From Mycobacterium sp. SMC-8 (GTDB lineage Bacteria > Actinomycetota > Actinomycetes > Mycobacteriales > Mycobacteriaceae), in the NCBI RefSeq assembly GCF_025263565.1, contig NZ_CP079865.1:5766001-5830000 (forward strand): 64,000 nucleotides of DNA. Reading direction: 5' to 3'. Made by a program: the position numbers and the translations under genes. This document shows positions 19,991 through 28,047 of the stretch, in pieces. Positions within the stretch are counted from its first letter, which is position 1; each line of letters begins with the position of its first letter. Below the pieces are notes generated by a model. That model did no database searches. It had not been told where the DNA came from and saw only the letters and a list, made by a program, of their open reading frames with translations.

Positions 19991-21300
19991 CACGCGGGCC
20001 AACCCTGCGCCGACTCGGGCACCGCGACGACGACGTGGGTGTTGGTGCCGCTCATCCCGAACGCCGACACCGCGCCCGTGCGCGTCCCGTCGACGGCACG
20101 CCACGGCGTCAGCTTGGTGGCCAACCGTAAACCCGTGCTCTGCCAATCGATCTCGCGACTCGGGTCGTCGACGTGCAACGTGGCGGGGATGGCGGCGTGA
20201 TCGGCGGCCAACAGCACCTTGGCCAGGCCGAGCGCACCGGCGGCCGCCTGCGTGTGTCCCACGTTGGACTTGACCGAGCCGAGCAACGGGCCCCTCCCGG
20301 GCGTCCCGGCTCCGTACGTGGCGGCCAGCGAGGTGAGCTCGGTGCGGTCCCCCAGTCGGGTTCCGGTGCCGTGGCCTTCCACCATGCCCACGCTGTCGAC
20401 GTCGATACCGGCGGTGGCCAGAGCACGCCGGAACAGCCGGGTCTGGGCCTCGCGGCTGGGAGCGGTGAGCCCGACCGATCTGCCGTCGGAGTTCACGCAA
20501 CTGGCCAGTACCTCGGCCACGATCCGGCGGCGGTCCCGCAGCGCGGCCGATCTCCGTTGCAGCACGAACATTCCGGCGCCTTCGGCCCACACCGTGCCGC
20601 TGGCGTGCGCGCTGTAGGGCCGGCAGTGCCCGTCGTCGGACAACGCGTGCTGTTTGGAGAACTCCACGAAGTAGCCCGGTGAACCCATCACGCACACTCC
20701 GCCGGCCAGGGCCAGGTCGCAGTCGCCGGACCGCAGCCCCTGCACGGCGATGTGCAGTGCGGACAGGGCCGATGAGCACGAGGTGTCGACGGTCATCGCC
20801 GGACCCGCCAGACCCAGGAGGTAGGCGATGCGGCCGGAGATGACTCCGAGCGAGGTCCCGGTGATCAGATGGCCGCTGTGGTGGGAGAACTCGTCCATCG
20901 CGGGCCCGTACCGCATGTCCGAGGCGCCGACGTAGCACCCGGCGTCGTGGCCGTCGAGGTCGTCGGGGTTGATTCCCGCGCTCTCCAGCGCGCGCCACGC
21001 GACGCGCAGCGCGACGCGCTGTTGCGGATCCATGGCAACGGCCTCCCGGCGCGAGATGCCGAAGAACTCGGGGTCGAAATGCCCTGCACCGCGCAGAAAT
21101 CCGCCCAGATTGTGAATCGGTTTGAAGCCGTCCCGCCGCGAGCCGGCCAGCAGCGCCGGCAACGACCAGCCCCGGTCGGTCGGGAACGGGGTCAGCGCCT
21201 CCCGCTGTTCGGCGAGCAGGCTCCAGTAGTCGTCTGTGTCCTGCACACCGCCCGGCGCCTCGACCGCCATCCCGACGATGACGACGGGGTCATCGGTCAT
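19990..21300 (-). CDS. mbtC: Mycobactin ketosynthase MbtC
   Basis: 436 residues, a free-standing ketosynthase. Catalytic Cys in VDTSCSSALSAL near residue 173, His in EGHGTGTRLGD near 310 and His in SNVGHTQAAAGA near 347 are all present. It condenses the extender unit carried on MbtD. The start MTDDPVVIVGMAVEAPGG at ATG 21300 overlaps the mbtT stop as ATGA and matches the family N-terminus. Confidence 0.95.
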   Translation of the reverse strand: MTDDPVVIVGMAVEAPGGVQDTDDYWSLLAEQREALTPFPTDRGWSLPALLAGSRRDGFKPIHNLGGFLRGAGHFDPEFFGISRREAVAMDPQQRVALRVAWRALESAGINPDDLDGHDAGCYVGASDMRYGPAMDEFSHHSGHLITGTSLGVISGRIAYLLGLAGPAMTVDTSCSSALSALHIAVQGLRSGDCDLALAGGVCVMGSPGYFVEFSKQHALSDDGHCRPYSAHASGTVWAEGAGMFVLQRRSAALRDRRRIVAEVLASCVNSDGRSVGLTAPSREAQTRLFRRALATAGIDVDSVGMVEGHGTGTRLGDRTELTSLAATYGAGTPGRGPLLGSVKSNVGHTQAAAGALGLAKVLLAADHAAIPATLHVDDPSREIDWQSTGLRLATKLTPWRAVDGTRTGAVSAFGMSGTNTHVVVAVPESAQGWPA

Positions 21301-22040
21301 GTGCAGCTCACCAGCTCGGCGACCTCGTCCCGATGCTCGTCGAGGTAGAAGTGCCCGCCGTCGAACATCGTGAAGGTGTACGCGGCCGTGGTGTGAACCT
21401 CCCACTGCCGCAACAGGTTCTGTTCGACTCGATGATCGTCGTGGCCTCCGAGCACGTGGATGTCGGCGTCGATGCGCGCGCCACGGCCGCAGGTGTAGCG
21501 GTTGAAAGCCTGGTAGTCCGCGCGCACCGCGGGCAGCAGCAGCTCGAGGAAGTCTTCGTCCTCCAGCAGTCGCGCGTCGGTGCCGCCGAGGTCGATGATG
21601 TCGGCCAGCATCTCCCGGTCAGTGGTGGGCACCGGTCGCGAACCTTCGACGGTCGACGGCGCCTGGCTCGCCGAGGCCCACAACTCGCGGACGGTGACGC
21701 CGCGCCGCGCAGCCAGTTGCGCGAACTCGAAGCCGACCAGAGCGCCCATGCAGTGCCCGAACAGCCGCACCTGCCCGAGCCGGGACCAGTCGGCGGCGCC
21801 CAGGACGTCCGCCGCCAGGTCGGTGATCGTCTCCGGCGCCGGATGGGCGAGCCGCTCGCCGCGCTGCGGATACTGCACGAGGTAGGTGTCGACGCCCCGG
21901 GCGGACAACGCCGACGCGAAACCGCGGTAGGCCGCGGCGGCGCCGCCCGCATGCGGAAACACGATCGTCGCGGTGCCGGTCTCCCCCGGGAACCTTTTGA
22001 TCCACGGCGTGAGGTCCAGCTGGTGGCGCTCGCCGATCAT
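21297..22040 (-). CDS. mbtT: Type II thioesterase MbtT
   Basis: 247 residues, an alpha/beta-hydrolase of the type II thioesterase family: FPHAGGAAAAYRGFA at the N-terminus, the nucleophile elbow GHCMGALVGFEF near residue 93, and a C-terminal GGHFYLDEH that supplies the His. Such enzymes remove wrong or stalled acyl groups from carrier domains. In M. tuberculosis a thioesterase is fused to MbtB, whereas here it is a separate gene directly after mbtB, as in fast-growing species. The nucleophile codon reads TGC (Cys) in place of the usual Ser. Start ATG 22040 overlaps the mbtB stop as ATGA. Confidence 0.9.
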   Translation of the reverse strand: MIGERHQLDLTPWIKRFPGETGTATIVFPHAGGAAAAYRGFASALSARGVDTYLVQYPQRGERLAHPAPETITDLAADVLGAADWSRLGQVRLFGHCMGALVGFEFAQLAARRGVTVRELWASASQAPSTVEGSRPVPTTDREMLADIIDLGGTDARLLEDEDFLELLLPAVRADYQAFNRYTCGRGARIDADIHVLGGHDDHRVEQNLLRQWEVHTTAAYTFTMFDGGHFYLDEHRDEVAELVSCT

Positions 22041-25000
22041 CGCCCGGAGTCCAGCGCGGAAAGCACCTCGGCACCGTCCATCCCGGAGATCTCCAGATAG
22101 AGCTCGGCCACTTCAGTCAGCCGCGTGCTGTCGTTCTCGCCGGCGATCAGCCTTGCCGCCAGTGCAGCGGCGGTGCGGGCCGCGAAGATGTCGGCGACCG
22201 CGACCGACGGGGTGTCGAGCCAGGTGCGGACGCGCGCGACCACCTGGGTCGCCAGCACGGAATCACCGCCCGAGGCGAAGAAGTCGTCGTCGGCGCCCAC
22301 GGTGTCGCGCCCGAGGACCGACCCGATGAGCGCGCACAGCGCCGTCTCCAGCGAGGTGGCCGGCGCACGGAACCCGGCGCCGCCCTGCACCTCGGCTTCC
22401 CTGAGGCGACGCGTCACCGCTGCCCGGTCGATCTTGCCGCCGAGAGTGTAGGGGATTTCACCGGCGCCGACCACGATCTGCGGGATCATGTGCGGCGGAA
22501 CGAGTTCGGCCATCGCCGCGGTGACCTTGGCCGGATCCGGCACGGCGTGGCCGGAGTCGGCGCTCACGAGTGCGGCGAGCACGTCCCGGCCGCCGTCGGC
22601 GGTCACGACGGCCGCGACCGCGGAGTCGACGCCCGGGACGCAGCGCAGCGCGGACTCCACCTCGCCGAGTTCGACACGGTAACCGCTGATCTTGATCCGG
22701 TGGTCGGCCCGGCCGACGAACTCGATGAGGCCGCCGGTTCGGTAGCGCACGAGATCGCCGGTGCGGTACCAGAGCGTGCCGTCATGGCGAACGAACCGCT
22801 CGGCGGTCAGATCGGGCCGCGCGCAATAGCCGCGGGCCACACCCCGGCCGCCGACCCAGAGTTCGCCGGGCACCCAGTCGGGGCAGTCCCGGCCGTCCGG
22901 TCCGACAACCCGGCAGGCGTTGTTGGGCAGCGGCACGCCGAGCGGAATGGACGCCCAGTCCGCCGGGATGTCGCCGACGACCTCGCAGATGGTGTTGTGC
23001 GTGGCCGTTTCGGTGGCACCGCCCAGGCCGGCGAACCGCATGTGCGGGGCCCGGTTCCGCAGCGCCCGCACCATGTCGGGTCGCACCCAGTCGCCGCCGG
23101 TGGGAACCACCCGCACCGAGGACAGGTCGCCGTCGACCTCCGAGAGCATCTCCAGCCAGCCCGGCATGAAGTGCAGAACGGTCACGCCATGCTCGGAGAT
23201 GAGGCGGGCCCACGCGTCGGGATCGCGACGCTGGTCTTCATCGACGACGACGATCGATCCCCCGGCCCGCAGCATGCCGAAGACGTCGAGTACGGACAGA
23301 TCGCATTCCAGCGTCGACAGCGCCAGGCAGCGGTCGGCGGGGCCGATCTCGAAGTGGCCGTTGATGAACTCGACGGTGTTCATCGCCGCATCGTGGGTCA
23401 TCTCGACACCCTTGGGTTCACCCGTCGAACCGGAGGTGAACAGGATGTAGGCCAGATCCGCCGGTTCGACGGCGGGCGGCGTGAACCCGGTTTCCCGGCG
23501 CCCCACCCGCAGAGCTTCCGTGATCGTCAAGGCCGGCAATGTGGTCGGCGGTTCGCCACCGCACACCAGCGCCATCCGCACCCGGCCGTTGGCCAGCATG
23601 CGGGCCGCGCGGTCGGCCGGATGATCCACGCAGACCGGCACATAGACCCCTCCGACGGCCGATATCGCGAGCAGCGCAATGACCTGTTCGTGGTTCTTGG
23701 GTCCCATCACCGCGACGGTGTCGCCGTGCCGGATGCCGGCGACGTGCAGCGCGGCCGCGACGGCGAGTACCTGTTCGCACAGTTGCCCGTAGGTGAGGTC
23801 GCCCGCTCTGGAGCACACCGCCGGCGCGTCGGGGTGGGTCTGGGCACGACGGAAGAAGCCGTCGTGCAGCACCTCCCCGCTCGGCGCGACGGAGACCGCG
23901 TTCACCCTGTCGCGCGCGGCCTGTTGTTCGGCCGTCACCGCGGCTACATCGACTGCTTCCCAGGCAGATTCGTCGGCGGCAAGGCGCGCGAGCTCGGCGA
24001 CGTGATGGGCGAACATCGCGTCGGCCACACCGGGCCGGAACGCGTCCTCGCGTGTGTCCCAGTTGATCATCAGGCCTTCGGCCACGGGAGTGGCCTGCGC
24101 GTCGAGCAGCACCTGCGGCCCCTGCGAGATCGTCCACACTGGCTTGCCGAAGTGCTCGGTGACCTTGCCCGCGAACAGATCTCCGAGCCCCAGCGCACTG
24201 GTGTACACGATCGGGGCCAGCACGGGCGTGCCGTGGTGGCGGGTCAGGTCGCGCAGCACCGACAGACCCGAGTAGGAGGAATGGCGCGCCGTGGCGTGCA
24301 GCGTCTCCTGCAGCACTCGGCAGCGCGCGATCGGGGTGTCGGCGCAGGTGAGATCGACATCGAGCAGCAGCGACGACGTGAAGTCCCCGACGAGTTTGTC
24401 GACGTCGGGGTGGAACTGCTCGCGACCGAACATGGGTAGGTTCAGCAGGAAGCGCCGACTGGTCGACCACCGGGCCAGCGTGCCGGCGTAGGACGCCGCC
24501 ACCGCCATCGCCGGCGTGATCCCCCGCCGTCGCGCAGCCGCGAAGAGAGCGTCCCGGGTGGCGACATCGAAGATGTGCCAGCGGCGCCGCGCGCGTTTCG
24601 GGTCCGCTTGTTCGGCGCGCGGCACCAGCGGCAGCGCGGGACCCTCCGGTAGCTCGGGCACGCGTTCGGCCCACCAGCGGCGGTCGTCCTCCGATTCCGC
24701 CGCCGTCGAGGTGAGCGCCGCGCGGTACTCGCGGTAGGTATAGCCGAGGTCGGGAAGGTTTCCGCCGCTGTAGAACTCGGCAAGATCAGCCATGAAGTTG
24801 CGGTAACTCACCGCGTCCGCGGCCTGCATGTCCATGTCGACGTGCAACCGGGTCCGACCATCCGCGAGCAGCGACAGCGAGAGCTGCAGCACCTCGTCGT
24901 GCATCATCTGATGCGACTTCTCCTGCCGGATCTCTTCGAGACGTCGTTCGGCCGCCGGCACGTCGAGCGCGCGCAGGTCGTACACGGTGACGGGCAGACC

Positions 25001-25498
25001 GCGATCGCCGATGCGCTGGGTGCCGTCGGGCAGGATCTCGACGCGCAGCATCGGATGCCGTGCCGCGAGTTTGGCCGCCGCCTCGCGCAGCCGGTCCGGA
25101 TCGACTCCGGCACCGTCGAATTCGACGTAGAGATGCGCGGCGACGCCACCGAGTTGCTGGTCGTCGTTGCGGCCCACCCACATCGCGTGCTGGATCGGCG
25201 CGAGCGGGAAGGTGTCGTCCATCGCGGGCTCCGCGGCCGGGGCCGTGTCCTGGCGGCCTCCGCCGGCGCCACCGGTCACCAACTCCGTCCACGCGGCCAC
25301 GGTGGGATTCGCCGCCAGCGCCGCGAAACCGACGTCGATCCCCTGTCGGCGCCAGCGACCGGACAACGACATCATCCGGATCGAGTCCAGGCCGGACGCG
25401 ATCAGATCGGCCTGCGGGTCGAGGTCAGCCGGGTTCACACCGAGCAGTTCGGCAACCTCGTCGCGGACAGACTGTGCAGTCGTCGACGCCAAACTCAC
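22037..25498 (-). CDS. mbtB: Mycobactin NRPS MbtB (ArCP-Cy-A-PCP)
   Basis: 1153 residues. Aryl carrier domain with the phosphopantetheine serine in SGLDSIRMMSL near 36; cyclisation domain (PLAPIQHAMWVGR, DMDMQAADAVSYRNFM near 224, the DxxxxD variant of the condensation motif); adenylation domain (YILFTSGSTGEPKGVEMT near 691); carrier (ASGGDSVLATQVVAR near 1078). It receives the aryl acid from MbtA, activates Ser or Thr and forms the oxazoline ring. No C-terminal thioesterase is present. The GTG at 25498, preceded by GAGGAGG, is the start; an in-frame GTG six codons upstream would overlap that ribosome site. First gene of the leftward operon. Confidence 0.95.
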   Translation of the reverse strand: MSLASTTAQSVRDEVAELLGVNPADLDPQADLIASGLDSIRMMSLSGRWRRQGIDVGFAALAANPTVAAWTELVTGGAGGGRQDTAPAAEPAMDDTFPLAPIQHAMWVGRNDDQQLGGVAAHLYVEFDGAGVDPDRLREAAAKLAARHPMLRVEILPDGTQRIGDRGLPVTVYDLRALDVPAAERRLEEIRQEKSHQMMHDEVLQLSLSLLADGRTRLHVDMDMQAADAVSYRNFMADLAEFYSGGNLPDLGYTYREYRAALTSTAAESEDDRRWWAERVPELPEGPALPLVPRAEQADPKRARRRWHIFDVATRDALFAAARRRGITPAMAVAASYAGTLARWSTSRRFLLNLPMFGREQFHPDVDKLVGDFTSSLLLDVDLTCADTPIARCRVLQETLHATARHSSYSGLSVLRDLTRHHGTPVLAPIVYTSALGLGDLFAGKVTEHFGKPVWTISQGPQVLLDAQATPVAEGLMINWDTREDAFRPGVADAMFAHHVAELARLAADESAWEAVDVAAVTAEQQAARDRVNAVSVAPSGEVLHDGFFRRAQTHPDAPAVCSRAGDLTYGQLCEQVLAVAAALHVAGIRHGDTVAVMGPKNHEQVIALLAISAVGGVYVPVCVDHPADRAARMLANGRVRMALVCGGEPPTTLPALTITEALRVGRRETGFTPPAVEPADLAYILFTSGSTGEPKGVEMTHDAAMNTVEFINGHFEIGPADRCLALSTLECDLSVLDVFGMLRAGGSIVVVDEDQRRDPDAWARLISEHGVTVLHFMPGWLEMLSEVDGDLSSVRVVPTGGDWVRPDMVRALRNRAPHMRFAGLGGATETATHNTICEVVGDIPADWASIPLGVPLPNNACRVVGPDGRDCPDWVPGELWVGGRGVARGYCARPDLTAERFVRHDGTLWYRTGDLVRYRTGGLIEFVGRADHRIKISGYRVELGEVESALRCVPGVDSAVAAVVTADGGRDVLAALVSADSGHAVPDPAKVTAAMAELVPPHMIPQIVVGAGEIPYTLGGKIDRAAVTRRLREAEVQGGAGFRAPATSLETALCALIGSVLGRDTVGADDDFFASGGDSVLATQVVARVRTWLDTPSVAVADIFAARTAAALAARLIAGENDSTRLTEVAELYLEISGMDGAEVLSALDSGR

Positions 25499-25523
25499 CG
25501 AACCTCCTCGAACCACGCCGGAT

Positions 25524-25542
25524 TAAGTGCAGGCTGCCCTAA
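25524..25542. promoter_or_regulatory. IdeR-type iron box 1 between mbtA and mbtB
   Basis: TAAGTGCAGGCTGCCCTAA matches about 13 of 19 consensus positions, with AGGCT and CCTAA intact. It lies 26 bases upstream of the mbtB start and covers the likely mbtB promoter region. Its centre is 20 bases from that of the second box, about two helical turns, so two IdeR dimers pairs could bind on the same face. Confidence 0.65.
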
Positions 25543-25543
25543 C

Positions 25544-25562
25544 TTAGTGGAGGCTACCTTAT
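25544..25562. promoter_or_regulatory. IdeR-type iron box 2 between mbtA and mbtB
   Basis: TTAGTGGAGGCTACCTTAT matches about 13 of 19 positions. Its right end overlaps the possible mbtA -10 (TATATT, 25560-25565), so it is well placed to shut off mbtA when iron is plentiful. Confidence 0.65.
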
Positions 25563-25565
25563 ATT
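25560..25565 (+). promoter_or_regulatory. Probable -10 element for mbtA
   Basis: TATATT fits the -10 consensus and would start transcription near 25572, giving a leader of about 36 bases. No clear -35 was seen, which is common for regulated mycobacterial promoters. Confidence 0.5.
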
Positions 25566-25607
25566 CGGGTCACCGAAAACTCCTACCCAGAGCGGCGATT
25601 TTGACTG

Positions 25608-27269
25608 ATGAGCACCGGATTCTCGACCGAGCAGGGCGACAACCTCACGGACCTGGCGTACGGCTTCGTGCCGTTCCCCGAGGACAGAGCCGAGACCTAC
25701 CGCAACGCCGGGTACTGGACGGGTCGGTCCCTGGACTCGATCCTGACCGACGCCGCGGCCTCGTGGCCCGACAAACCGGCGATCATCGACTCCGCCGAGA
25801 GCTATACGTTCGCCGAGCTCGACGCGATCGCCGACCGAGCCGCCGCCGGTTTGTCCGCTCTGGGCGTCCGTCCGGGCGACCGCGTGCTGCTGCAACTGCC
25901 GAATTCGTGCCAGTTCGCCGTCGCCCTGTTCGCCCTGTTGCGTGCCGGGGCGGTGCCGGTGATGTGCCTGACCGGCCATCGCACCGCCGAACTGGGTCAC
26001 TTCGCGGAGGTCAGTGGCGCCGTCGCGATCATCGTCGGAGACCAGGCCGGCGGATTCGACTACCGGGGGATGGCCGCCGCCCTGGCCGCCGAACACCCGG
26101 CGTTGCGGCATGTGATCGTCGACGGCGCATCCGGACCGTTCGTCTCGTGGGCGGCGATCCGCGACCATGCCGGCCCACTGCTCGAGCGTCCGCGGATCGA
26201 CCCCGGCCTGCCCGCGCTGCTGCTGGTCTCCGGCGGCACCACCGGCCTACCGAAACTCATCGCGCGCACCCACGACGACTACGTCTACAACGCCACCGCC
26301 TGCGCCCAGGCCTGCCAGATGAACGGGGACGACGCCTATCTGGTCGCGCTGCCCGCCGGACACAATTTTCCGCTGGCCTGCCCCGGCCTGCTCGGCTCGA
26401 TGACGGTCGGCGCGCCGACGGTGTTTACCGCCGACCCCAGCCCCCAAAACGCGTTCGCGTTGATCGACAAGTACCGGATCACCGTCACCGGACTGGTCAA
26501 CGCGCTGGCCAAGCTGTGGGCGCAGGCATGTGAGTGGGAGCCGGTACTGCCGAGTTCGCTGCGGTTCGTCCAGGTCGGCGGATCCCGCATGAGCCCGGAA
26601 GAGGCCCGATTCATCCTCGACCGGCTGACCCCTGGCATGTCGCAGATCTTCGGGATGGCCGAGGGGATGCTGAACTTCACCCGGCCCGGAGACCCGGAGG
26701 ACGTCGTCGTCCACACCCAGGGCCGGCCGATGTCCCCACACGACGAGATGCGCGTCGTCGACGAGAACGGCGACGAGGTGGCACCCGGGGAGGAGGGCGA
26801 GCTACTGGTCCGCGGACCGTACACGCTCAACGGTTACTACCGGGCCGACGACGCCAACGCCCGCTCGTTCTCCCCGGACGGCTTCTACCGCACCGGCGAC
26901 CGGGTTCGGATCTTCTCCGAGGGCGCACGCGCCGGGTACGTGGAGGTGACCGGCCGGGTCAAAGACGTGATCCACCGCGGTGGCGAGACAGTGTCGGCGA
27001 CCGACCTCGAAGACCACCTGCACACCCACCCGGCGATCTACACGGCTGCCGCCGTGGCGCTCCCCGACGAGTATCTCGGCGAGAAGATCTGTGCGGCAGT
27101 GGTTTTCCTCGGTGCGCCGATCACGCTGGCCGAGCTGAACGCGTTTCTCGACGGGCGCGGTGCGTCCAAGCACGCACGCCCCGACGTGCTGACCCCGGTG
27201 CGATCGTTGCCGATGACGGCGGTGGGCAAGGTCGACAAGAAGCAGTTGGTCGCGCAGTTGACGTCCTGA
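25608..27269 (+). CDS. mbtA: Aryl-AMP ligase MbtA (salicyl/6-methylsalicyl starter)
   Basis: 553 residues, a stand-alone adenylate-forming enzyme of the EntE/DhbE group: SGGTTGLPKLIARTHDDY near 205, GMAEGMLNFTR near 348, YRTGDRVR near 430 and the catalytic lysine in VGKVDKKQL near the C-terminus. It activates the aryl acid with ATP and loads it on the aryl carrier domain of MbtB. The nearby 6-methylsalicylate-type PKS and the absence of mbtI suggest its substrate here may be 6-methylsalicylate; pocket residues were not analysed. It starts at ATG 25608 without an obvious ribosome site. Transcribed away from mbtB across the iron boxes. Confidence 0.95.
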   Translation: MSTGFSTEQGDNLTDLAYGFVPFPEDRAETYRNAGYWTGRSLDSILTDAAASWPDKPAIIDSAESYTFAELDAIADRAAAGLSALGVRPGDRVLLQLPNSCQFAVALFALLRAGAVPVMCLTGHRTAELGHFAEVSGAVAIIVGDQAGGFDYRGMAAALAAEHPALRHVIVDGASGPFVSWAAIRDHAGPLLERPRIDPGLPALLLVSGGTTGLPKLIARTHDDYVYNATACAQACQMNGDDAYLVALPAGHNFPLACPGLLGSMTVGAPTVFTADPSPQNAFALIDKYRITVTGLVNALAKLWAQACEWEPVLPSSLRFVQVGGSRMSPEEARFILDRLTPGMSQIFGMAEGMLNFTRPGDPEDVVVHTQGRPMSPHDEMRVVDENGDEVAPGEEGELLVRGPYTLNGYYRADDANARSFSPDGFYRTGDRVRIFSEGARAGYVEVTGRVKDVIHRGGETVSATDLEDHLHTHPAIYTAAAVALPDEYLGEKICAAVVFLGAPITLAELNAFLDGRGASKHARPDVLTPVRSLPMTAVGKVDKKQLVAQLTS

Positions 27270-27279
27270 CACACACGTC

Positions 27280-27302
27280 GGCCCGGCATTTATGGCCGTG
27301 CC
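27280..27302. terminator. Possible hairpin terminator after mbtA
   Basis: GGCCCGGC (27280-27287) can pair with GCCGTGCC (27295-27302) with one mismatch around a seven-base AT-rich loop, in the gap between mbtA and the converging immunity-like gene. Confidence 0.4.
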
Positions 27303-27324
27303 AGGCCGCATCCGGCCGTGTCGT

Positions 27325-27858
27325 TCAGCGCGGGGCCCGCAGCGTCGCGTCCAAACTCGACATCAGCTGGGCGACGCGGCTCCTGCCGGCCGGCGCCGGA
27401 GGGTAACGACACAGGACGTCAATCAGCTCGGGCGTCGCACGCTGCCGCGCTCTCCGGATCGCGGAGATGGCAGCGTCAGGGTCGCCGCCGGCGTTGATCT
27501 CGGCTACCCGTGCGGCGTTCGCGGCGGCACGCAGAATGTGGCCCACCTGATGCGGTCGGGCGATGGGATGAAGATAGGCAGCGGATGCGGCGTCCCCTGC
27601 TGCCTGTGCGGCCAGGCGCGCCACCTCCTCGGATGCCTCCCGGCCCGCGCGGTGGGCTTCCAGCGAGGCGACGCGCTGCTGCTTCGTCCTGGGCGCGCCA
27701 TGAACGAAGCGCCAGGCGGCAGCGATGGCGTTCCTCGGCCTGCAGTCGCGGGGATCGGCGTCCTCGAACATCGGCAGGAGCTCTTCGGCGGTCTCGGCGA
27801 CGAAGCGAGCCACGCTACGCAATTCGCTCATCGACAGTTCGAAGTCGCCCGATGCCAC
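27325..27858 (-). CDS. Putative immunity protein, Imm5-like
   Basis: 177 residues, all-helical. It recalls the Imm5 family of predicted immunity proteins of polymorphic toxin systems through the pattern FELSMSELRSVARFVAETAE, DPRDCRPRNAIAAAWRFV and YLHPIARPHQVGHILRAAA (family members usually carry a THxLAxPHQAxH-type segment). No toxin with a secretion leader lies next to it, so it is an orphan here. The GTG at 27858, preceded by GGAAGG, is preferred; the GTG at 27876 and ATG at 27831 are alternatives. It faces mbtA and diverges from the HNH gene. The assignment is from remembered family pattern. Confidence 0.65.
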   Translation of the reverse strand: MASGDFELSMSELRSVARFVAETAEELLPMFEDADPRDCRPRNAIAAAWRFVHGAPRTKQQRVASLEAHRAGREASEEVARLAAQAAGDAASAAYLHPIARPHQVGHILRAAANAARVAEINAGGDPDAAISAIRRARQRATPELIDVLCRYPPAPAGRSRVAQLMSSLDATLRAPR

Positions 27859-28034
27859 GCCCGCGCCTTCCCCCACTTGCTACTTGTGACGTCCCGTCAT
27901 CAGGACAATGCCACGTGGCGGTCCGTGGAACGGCTTTTCGTCGCCGATGATCACGGTTGCCGTAAGCGGCGCAAGAATCCTCCATGGATCTCTTTTCACA
28001 CCCTGCCGGGACGCTTTTTGTCGGTGGTTCGCAC

Positions 28035-28040
28035 TAGTGT
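28035..28040 (+). promoter_or_regulatory. -10 element for a leaderless HNH-family transcript
   Basis: TAGTGT fits TANNNT and ends exactly seven bases before the ATG at 28048, so transcription should begin at the A of the start codon and no ribosome site is needed. No Shine-Dalgarno sequence precedes the ATG. Confidence 0.55.
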
Positions 28041-28047
28041 TCGATAT

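Noticed and set aside
27292..28047. Extension of the HNH gene upstream to 27292
   Set aside because: That part is antisense to the immunity-like gene and does not resemble the family; the DUF222 family start and the -10 support 28048.
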